From: Acidobacteriota bacterium
GTDB lineage: Bacteria; Acidobacteriota; Thermoanaerobaculia; Multivoradales; Multivoraceae
Reading direction: 5' to 3'
Assembly (NCBI GenBank): GCA_028877275.1
Contig: JAPPFP010000006.1
Coordinates: 1-64,000 of the forward strand
DNA length: 64,000 bases
The notes under the pieces were generated by a model, which made no database searches, was not told the origin of the DNA, and saw only the letters and a program-made list of their open reading frames with translations. Numbering within the stretch: the first letter of the stretch is position 1; every line of letters starts with the position of its first letter. Of the stretch, positions 59,650 through 64,000 are shown one piece after another. The translations under genes and the position numbers were made by a program.

Positions 59650-60735
59650 CTATGCGGAATCGGTGTTTTCGGGGTCTCCGCCGCCGTCCATCCTGCTGTA
59701 CGCCGTCTGGACGCAGTGGATCTTCAGGGCGTCCGGCGCGGCGGCCAGGAACCCCTGCCACTCGATCTCGGCGATCGCTTCCTCGGGACTCAGACCCTGT
59801 TCGTGGGCGGCGGACGCCTGGTTCCAGAAGTCGGTCAGGAACTGCCTGAGGGCATCGACCTGGGCCATGTCGCTGAAGGTCGGGCCGTGGCCGGGGAGGA
59901 TGAGGTCGAACTCGAGCTCCTCGAAGCGGTCGAGGGTGTCGAGCCACTCGTCGACGTAGGCGTCGCCGATGTAGGCGGCGCCGGCGAGCACGAGGTCGCC
60001 GGTGAAGACGACCCGCTCGTTCGGCAGCAGGACGACGACGTCGCCGCCAGTGTGGCCGCGGCCGAGGTGGAGCAGCTCGATCGGCCGGTCCTGGCCCTCG
60101 TAGGTGCGGTGGATCGTCATCCGGCTGGTCAGGGTGACGTTGGGCGGCGTCGGCTCCGTCTCGCCGACCGCCACGTAGTGGGCCTCCTGGATCCGGATCG
60201 CGGTGAGCGCCTGATCCTTCTCCTCGCCGTCCTCCATCGCGTCCGCCGCGCCCTTCATCGCGGCGATCTGGTTCGGGATGTTCCCGGTGAAGATCGCTGC
60301 GGTCGGCTGGCTCATCACGTCCGTCATCAGCATCGCGCGGGTGAACTCGTGGCCGACGATGGCGGTGTTCTCGGGGAACGACTGGTTCCCGTGGGCGTGG
60401 TCGAAGTGGTAGTGCGTGTTGACCAGGTGGGTGACCGGCTTGTCCGTCACTTCGGCGATCGACGCGATCAGAGCGCGGGCGGCCGCCGGCGTGACGTGGG
60501 AGTCGACGACTAGGGCGTCCTCGTCCGTCACGACGAGCATCGCGTTGCTCTGCACGAAGATCACGTCGTCCCGGCCGACGATGAAGTAGACGCCGGGCGC
60601 GACCTCCTCGAACGTGTGGGTGTCGGTGAGGATCGTGCCGTCGGGCGGCGCCTCTCCGTCGCCGCAGCCGGTGAGGCCGAAGGCCAGGGCGGTGACGACG
60701 AGGCAGGTCGTGGCGAGTCGGTGGGTCGGGCGCAT
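59650..60735 (-). CDS. MBL-fold metallo-hydrolase lipoprotein
   Basis: 361 aa from the ATG at 60735, with GAGGAG upstream at good spacing; the open frame upstream is antisense-like. A lipobox GLTGC ends at residue about 24. The metallo-beta-lactamase motif is THYHFDHAHGN, with further ligands in HLGRGHTGGDVVVLLP, VFTGDLVLAGA and LILPGHGPTF. The architecture resembles class B3-like/quinoprotein-relay MBL hydrolases; the substrate is unknown. It is anchored in a membrane on the periplasmic side. It starts 86 nt downstream of the GMC gene stop on the same strand. Confidence 0.9.
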   Translation of the reverse strand: MRPTHRLATTCLVVTALAFGLTGCGDGEAPPDGTILTDTHTFEEVAPGVYFIVGRDDVIFVQSNAMLVVTDEDALVVDSHVTPAAARALIASIAEVTDKPVTHLVNTHYHFDHAHGNQSFPENTAIVGHEFTRAMLMTDVMSQPTAAIFTGNIPNQIAAMKGAADAMEDGEEKDQALTAIRIQEAHYVAVGETEPTPPNVTLTSRMTIHRTYEGQDRPIELLHLGRGHTGGDVVVLLPNERVVFTGDLVLAGAAYIGDAYVDEWLDTLDRFEELEFDLILPGHGPTFSDMAQVDALRQFLTDFWNQASAAHEQGLSPEEAIAEIEWQGFLAAAPDALKIHCVQTAYSRMDGGGDPENTDSA

Positions 60736-60821
60736 GGGGTTTGCTCCTCTCCGTTTCGGTTCACCGGGAATCATAGAGCCTGCCGGCACCGGTTTGGCGG
60801 CCTTCTTCCGCGACCGCCGGT

Positions 60822-62543
60822 TCACAGTTCCAGCCTGCGCATCTGCCGCACGGCGTAGTCGCAGGCGCGAGCGGTGAGCGCCATGTAGGTCAGGCTCGGG
60901 TTCTGGCATGCGGACGACGCCATCGCGGCGCCGTCCGTGATGAACAGGTTCGGCACGTCCCAGGACTGGCACCAGCCGTTCAGCACGGACGTCGCGGGAT
61001 CCTGGCCCATGCGCGCCGTGCCCATCTCGTGGATGGCGAAGCCGGGCAGGGAGTTCCGGTTGAAGGTGCGAATGTTCTTCGCGCCGAGCGCTTCCAGCAT
61101 CTCGGCGGCGCGGGTCTGGATGCTCTCGCGCATCGCCTCTTCGTTCTCGCCGTAGCTCATCGTGATCCGGGCCGCGGGGATGCCCCAGCGGTCCTCGAGC
61201 TCCGGGTCGATCGTCACGCGGTTGTCGGGGTTCGGCAGGTTCTCGCCGAAGCCGCTGAAGTTCAGACGCCACGGCGCGAGTCCGCGCAGGCTCGCCTTGT
61301 AGTCGGCGCCGAAGCCCGGCTGGCCGATGCCGCCCTGCCACAGGGTTCCGCGGCGGGCGCCGCACTGGTAGCCGAAGCCGCGCAGGAAGTCCTTCTCGCG
61401 GGTGGCCTCGGCGCGGTCGCCGTCCAGGTTGACGAAGCGCGGCAGGTAGCAGGAGTTGGGTCGGCGACCGAAGGTCGTCTTGTCTTCCAGACCGTCCAGG
61501 TTCCCGTTCGCGCCGACCTGGAAGATGTGGTCCATCAGGTTGCGGCCGACCTGGCCGCTCGAGTTCGCGAGTCCCTCCGCGAAGCGGGGCGTGGCCGAGT
61601 TCAGCAGGATGCGCGCCGACTCGATCGTCGACGCGCACAGGAAGACGATACGGCCGCGCACCTCGATCGACTCCATCGACTCGGCGTCGATCAGGTGAAC
61701 GCCGCTCACGCGGTCCGTCTGCTCGTCGTAGACCAGGTTGCGGACGACGCTGTTGGGGCGCACGGTCAGCCTGCCGGTCGCTTCTGCCGCCGGCAGCGTC
61801 GCGTTCAGACTGGAGAAGTAGGACCGGCTGATGCAGCCGCGGCGACAGATGCCGCAGTAGTGGCAGGCGCGGCGGCCGAGGTGGTGCTTGGTGAGCACGG
61901 CGACCCGGGCCGGCGTGAACCGCCGCGTGCCGCCGAAGGCGCGGTCAAGGCCCTCGCGGACGCGCTCTTCCATGCATGTCTGGGCGATCGGCGGCAGGAA
62001 CTTCCCGTCCGGAAGCTGCGGCATGTTCTCCGGCTGGCCGGCGATGCCGACGAAGGACTCCACGTGGTCGTACCAGGGCGCCAGATCCCGGTAGCGGATC
62101 GGCCAGTCCGTGCCGTATCCGTCGCGTGCGTTGGCCTCGAAGTCGAGATCGCTCCAGCGGTAGCTCTGGCGTCCCCACAGCAGGGACCGTCCGCCGACCA
62201 CACGGGCGCGTATCCACAGGAAGTCCTGGCCGCCGTCGCCGATCGAGTACGGGTTGTCGATGTCGTCGACGAAGAACTTCCCCGACCACTCGTCGCATGC
62301 GGCGGCGCGGCTCTGGACCGGTTGGCGCTCGGCCTGGTGCTTGCGGTCCCGGAGCCCCCGGTAGGGCATCTGCCAGGGCGGCGTGTGCTCGCTGTAGTCG
62401 CGCTCGGGGATCACCGGCGGGCCGGCCTCGAGCACCAGGGTCTCCAGGCCCTTCTCGGTCAGCTCCTTCGCCGCCCAGCCGCCGGTGATGCCGGAACCGA
62501 TGACGATCGCGTCCCAGGTCTTGCGCTCGATGATCTGGACCAT
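60822..62543 (-). CDS. GMC family FAD-dependent oxidoreductase (gluconate dehydrogenase-like)
   Basis: 573 aa. FAD-binding Rossmann motif VIGSGITGGWAAKEL at the N-terminus, GMC substrate domain, and C-terminal FITDGAAMASSACQNPSLT with the conserved NP and His region. RRACHYCGICRRGC contains a Cys cluster (CxxCxxxC-like) seen in the flavoprotein subunit of membrane gluconate/sorbitol dehydrogenases. It oxidises an alcohol or sugar acid and passes electrons to a membrane partner. The small Tat-exported subunit is encoded 22 nt upstream on the same strand. It has no signal of its own and so may be co-exported. Confidence 0.92.
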   Translation of the reverse strand: MVQIIERKTWDAIVIGSGITGGWAAKELTEKGLETLVLEAGPPVIPERDYSEHTPPWQMPYRGLRDRKHQAERQPVQSRAAACDEWSGKFFVDDIDNPYSIGDGGQDFLWIRARVVGGRSLLWGRQSYRWSDLDFEANARDGYGTDWPIRYRDLAPWYDHVESFVGIAGQPENMPQLPDGKFLPPIAQTCMEERVREGLDRAFGGTRRFTPARVAVLTKHHLGRRACHYCGICRRGCISRSYFSSLNATLPAAEATGRLTVRPNSVVRNLVYDEQTDRVSGVHLIDAESMESIEVRGRIVFLCASTIESARILLNSATPRFAEGLANSSGQVGRNLMDHIFQVGANGNLDGLEDKTTFGRRPNSCYLPRFVNLDGDRAEATREKDFLRGFGYQCGARRGTLWQGGIGQPGFGADYKASLRGLAPWRLNFSGFGENLPNPDNRVTIDPELEDRWGIPAARITMSYGENEEAMRESIQTRAAEMLEALGAKNIRTFNRNSLPGFAIHEMGTARMGQDPATSVLNGWCQSWDVPNLFITDGAAMASSACQNPSLTYMALTARACDYAVRQMRRLEL

Positions 62544-62565
62544 TGCTTCGTGTATCCGGACGGCT

Positions 62566-63204
62566 TCAGGCGTCCTCGATGTCGACGCAGGGGTCCCAGC
62601 GTCCGGGCACGATGCGGTAGCCGAGTTCAGACTTCATTCCGGCCTCGGAGGTGTAGTAGCCGAACAGTGTGAGCCACTTGACCAGGTCGAAGAAGGGCTG
62701 CTCGTGGAGCCGGTTCACATTGCGGGAGAAGGCGCGGCCGTCTCGTTGGGCGATCGCTTCGTCCTGCGCTTCGGTCAGAAGTTCGTCCTGCGCCGGACCT
62801 TCGAGGACGAGGAAGCCGGCTGCTGCGTGACGTTCGCGGGCGCGGTCGTCGAACCGGTCGAGTTCCGCGAGCAGATGATCCCTCGCCTCGCCAGGCAGCC
62901 AGCCCTCCAGCAAGCGGTCGACGAAGGCCGGGATCCCGGCGTCTCCGGCGCCCGGGGTGTCGGTCGCCGGGAGGATGCGTTCGGCGATCGCGTCGAGTGT
63001 GCGCGCCTGATGTTCCGAGAGGACGGCGAGCGGTTGCGGTGCGGCGTCGGTCGCCTGCTGCGGGTGCAGGTGCAGATGGGCGATGTGCGGGTTGGCGAAC
63101 AGCTCGGTCGGGAGGAACGGCAGCGCGGCAGCGCCGCCGATCACCTTCAGGGCGCGGCGGCGTCCGACGGCCTCGGCCGGTTGCTCGCCTGTAGAACGTG
63201 TCAT
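62566..63204 (-). CDS. Gluconate 2-dehydrogenase subunit 3-like protein, Tat signal
   Basis: 212 aa from the ATG at 63204. The N-terminus has a twin-arginine signal, GRRRALKVIGGAAALPFLP. The body matches the subunit 3 family: LSEHQARTLDAIAERILPAT, then GIPAFVDRLLEGWL and the C-terminal FFDLVKWLTLFGYYTSEAG. In related dehydrogenases this subunit carries the Tat signal that co-exports the GMC subunit. It is directly upstream of the GMC gene, supporting that model. The frame upstream is open but lies in the GNAT gene. Confidence 0.88.
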   Translation of the reverse strand: MTRSTGEQPAEAVGRRRALKVIGGAAALPFLPTELFANPHIAHLHLHPQQATDAAPQPLAVLSEHQARTLDAIAERILPATDTPGAGDAGIPAFVDRLLEGWLPGEARDHLLAELDRFDDRARERHAAAGFLVLEGPAQDELLTEAQDEAIAQRDGRAFSRNVNRLHEQPFFDLVKWLTLFGYYTSEAGMKSELGYRIVPGRWDPCVDIEDA

Positions 63205-63214
63205 CGGGGTGATG

Positions 63215-63700
63215 CTAGCCGTGCGCCTGCGCCTCGAGCTTCTTCTCGAAGCAGAGGCTGTGCGGGTCGTACGCGTACTCGTTGTAGCAGGGGATCTGGA
63301 CATAGCCGAACGAGCGGTAGAGGCCGATCGCGGCCGGCTGGCGCTCGCCGGTCTCGAGGCGCAGCGACTTGTAGCCGAACGCCGCCGCCCGGGATTCGAG
63401 TTCCTCGAGGATGCGGCGTCCGAGAGCCTGACCGCGGTACTGCGGGACCACATACATCCGCTTGATCTCGGCCTGCTCGGCGCTGAGGCGGCGGAGCGCG
63501 CCGCAGGCGACGGCCTCGCCCTCGGCGGTGCGGCCGAGGAGCAGGCAGCAGCCGGGGGCGTCCAGCTTGTCCGGCTCGACGCTGTAGATGCTGTCGGCGG
63601 GATAGAGCTCGCCGAGTTCGCGGTCGAGGGCTTCGTGCAGACGGGCGAAGGCGGGGTCGGCCGGATCTCCGGGTTCGATCCGGATGGCGGTCGCGGTCAA
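63215..63700 (-). CDS. GNAT family N-acetyltransferase
   Basis: 161 aa from a TTG at 63700 that overlaps the preceding ligase stop (TTGA). Motif A is EIKRMYVVPQYRGQALGRRI, with RGQALG as the acetyl-CoA loop; motif B-like stretch AAIGLYRSFGYVQIPCYNEY. The substrate is unknown. Upstream codons in frame lie in the ligase gene. It is the middle gene of a minus-strand group: ligase, GNAT, subunit 3, GMC. Confidence 0.85.
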   Translation of the reverse strand: MTATAIRIEPGDPADPAFARLHEALDRELGELYPADSIYSVEPDKLDAPGCCLLLGRTAEGEAVACGALRRLSAEQAEIKRMYVVPQYRGQALGRRILEELESRAAAFGYKSLRLETGERQPAAIGLYRSFGYVQIPCYNEYAYDPHSLCFEKKLEAQAHG

Positions 63701-64000
63701 CGAAACTCCGGGGCTTCCCTGAGCATCTGGTCCCGCAGGGTGCGCTTGTGGATCTTCTCGGTGGCGCCGCGGGGCAACTGCTCGTCCTGGAGCCACACGT
63801 AGCGCGGCACCTTGAACCGGGCCAGGTGCTCCCCGACGTGTGCGCGGACGCCGCCCGCGTCGAGCTGGGTACCTTCCTTGGGCACCACGACGACCGCCAG
63901 CTCTTCGCCCAGCCGGTCGTCGGGAACGCCGAAGGCGGCCGCCTCGTAGACGGCGGGATGCTGGTAGACGACCCGTTCGATCTCGGCGCAGTAGATGTTC
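63697..64000 (-). CDS. AMP-binding ligase, C-terminal fragment (cut by window end)
   Basis: The last ~100 residues of an acyl-CoA synthetase whose 5' part lies beyond the window. The reading frame enters at 64000 with NIYCAEIERVVYQHPAVYEA, the hinge and start of the C-terminal domain of ANL enzymes (the usual NVYPAEIE with a Cys instead of Pro). VPDDRLGEELAVVVVPKEG follows. The catalytic-Lys segment is ATEKIHKRTLRD. The substrate cannot be judged from this part. It is coupled to the GNAT gene by the TTGA overlap. Confidence 0.85.
   Translation of the reverse strand, partial: NIYCAEIERVVYQHPAVYEAAAFGVPDDRLGEELAVVVVPKEGTQLDAGGVRAHVGEHLARFKVPRYVWLQDEQLPRGATEKIHKRTLRDQMLREAPEFR

Noticed and set aside
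1..64000. tRNA, rRNA or riboswitch genes
   Set aside because: Gene gaps were read on both strands; none gave a credible cloverleaf or known riboswitch core. The recurring hairpins belong to repeat families A and B or to simple terminators.

Overview
The window is about 64 kb of high-GC DNA (roughly two-thirds G+C) from a Gram-negative, aerobic, heterotrophic bacterium. Evidence for this is a TonB-dependent receptor, many Sec, Tat and lipoprotein signal peptides, a c-type cytochrome and the heme A pathway (ctaA-ctaB). The gene mix (penicillin acylase, DUF1080, PQQ-like propellers, CaiB transferases, LLM oxidoreductases, sulfatase, GMC oxidoreductase) and the absence of recognisable proteobacterial gene order make an uncultured Acidobacteriota-like organism plausible. 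That is inference; no rRNA or marker operon is present to prove it.

Layout. 1-5.1 kb: a Tat-exported thiamine-diphosphate enzyme coupled to a small cytochrome c, and a penicillin-acylase-type hydrolase. 5.1-13.6 kb (+): TonB receptor, DUF1080 lipoprotein, methionine aminopeptidase, a secreted carboxypeptidase-regulatory-like protein, a CaiB transferase, ctaA-ctaB. 13.7-19.5 kb (-): ugd, uxs, a secreted protein, an LLM oxidoreductase, a CoA-type NUDIX and a CaiB transferase. 19.7-28.1 kb: a polyhydroxyalkanoate locus with divergent arms, phaR-MaoC-SDR on the minus strand and phasin-phaE-phaC-GNAT-acyl-CoA ligase-BCCT on the plus strand, separated by a TGC-rich operator. 28.2-30.1 kb: a lower-GC accessory islet with a TIR-like protein, a RelE toxin and a Phd antitoxin. 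30.3-38.3 kb: peptide-binding lipoprotein, thiolase-like protein, an ABC-ATPase/Toprim-like fusion, sulfatase, enoyl-CoA hydratase. 38.4-45.5 kb (+): a gamma-glutamyltransferase-like protein, modABC and an M16 peptidase. 45.6-53.6 kb: acetoacetyl-CoA synthetase, DoxX, two PQQ-like paralogues, histone-deacetylase-like hydrolase, HPF-like protein, HNH nuclease. 53.6-64 kb: LLM oxidoreductase, MalY-type lyase, TPR protein, secreted gluzincin, hypothetical protein, MBL hydrolase, GMC oxidoreductase with its small subunit, GNAT and a truncated AMP-ligase.

How the genes work together. PHA synthesis is the clearest pathway: (R)-hydroxyacyl-CoA supply (MaoC, SDR), class III synthase (PhaC+PhaE), phasin and the PhaR repressor. 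Acetoacetyl-CoA synthetase, acyl-CoA ligases, enoyl-CoA hydratase and a thiolase-like protein around it fit an acyl-CoA economy. Ugd and Uxs convert UDP-glucose to UDP-xylose. ModABC imports molybdate. Many neighbours are joined by 4-nt stop/start overlaps (ATGA, GTGA, TTGA, and probably CTGA).

The most unusual non-coding signal is two families of structured intergenic repeats. Family A has three copies (45-218, 37316-37491, 52328-52502): 30-34 bp perfect inverted arms that differ between copies, around a 107-116 bp core with fixed internal spacing, always in the same orientation just past a stop codon. Family B has five copies (11651, 13615, 37241, 53563, 54690): two hairpins with compensatory stem changes followed by a constant GCACCCAG-like tail.
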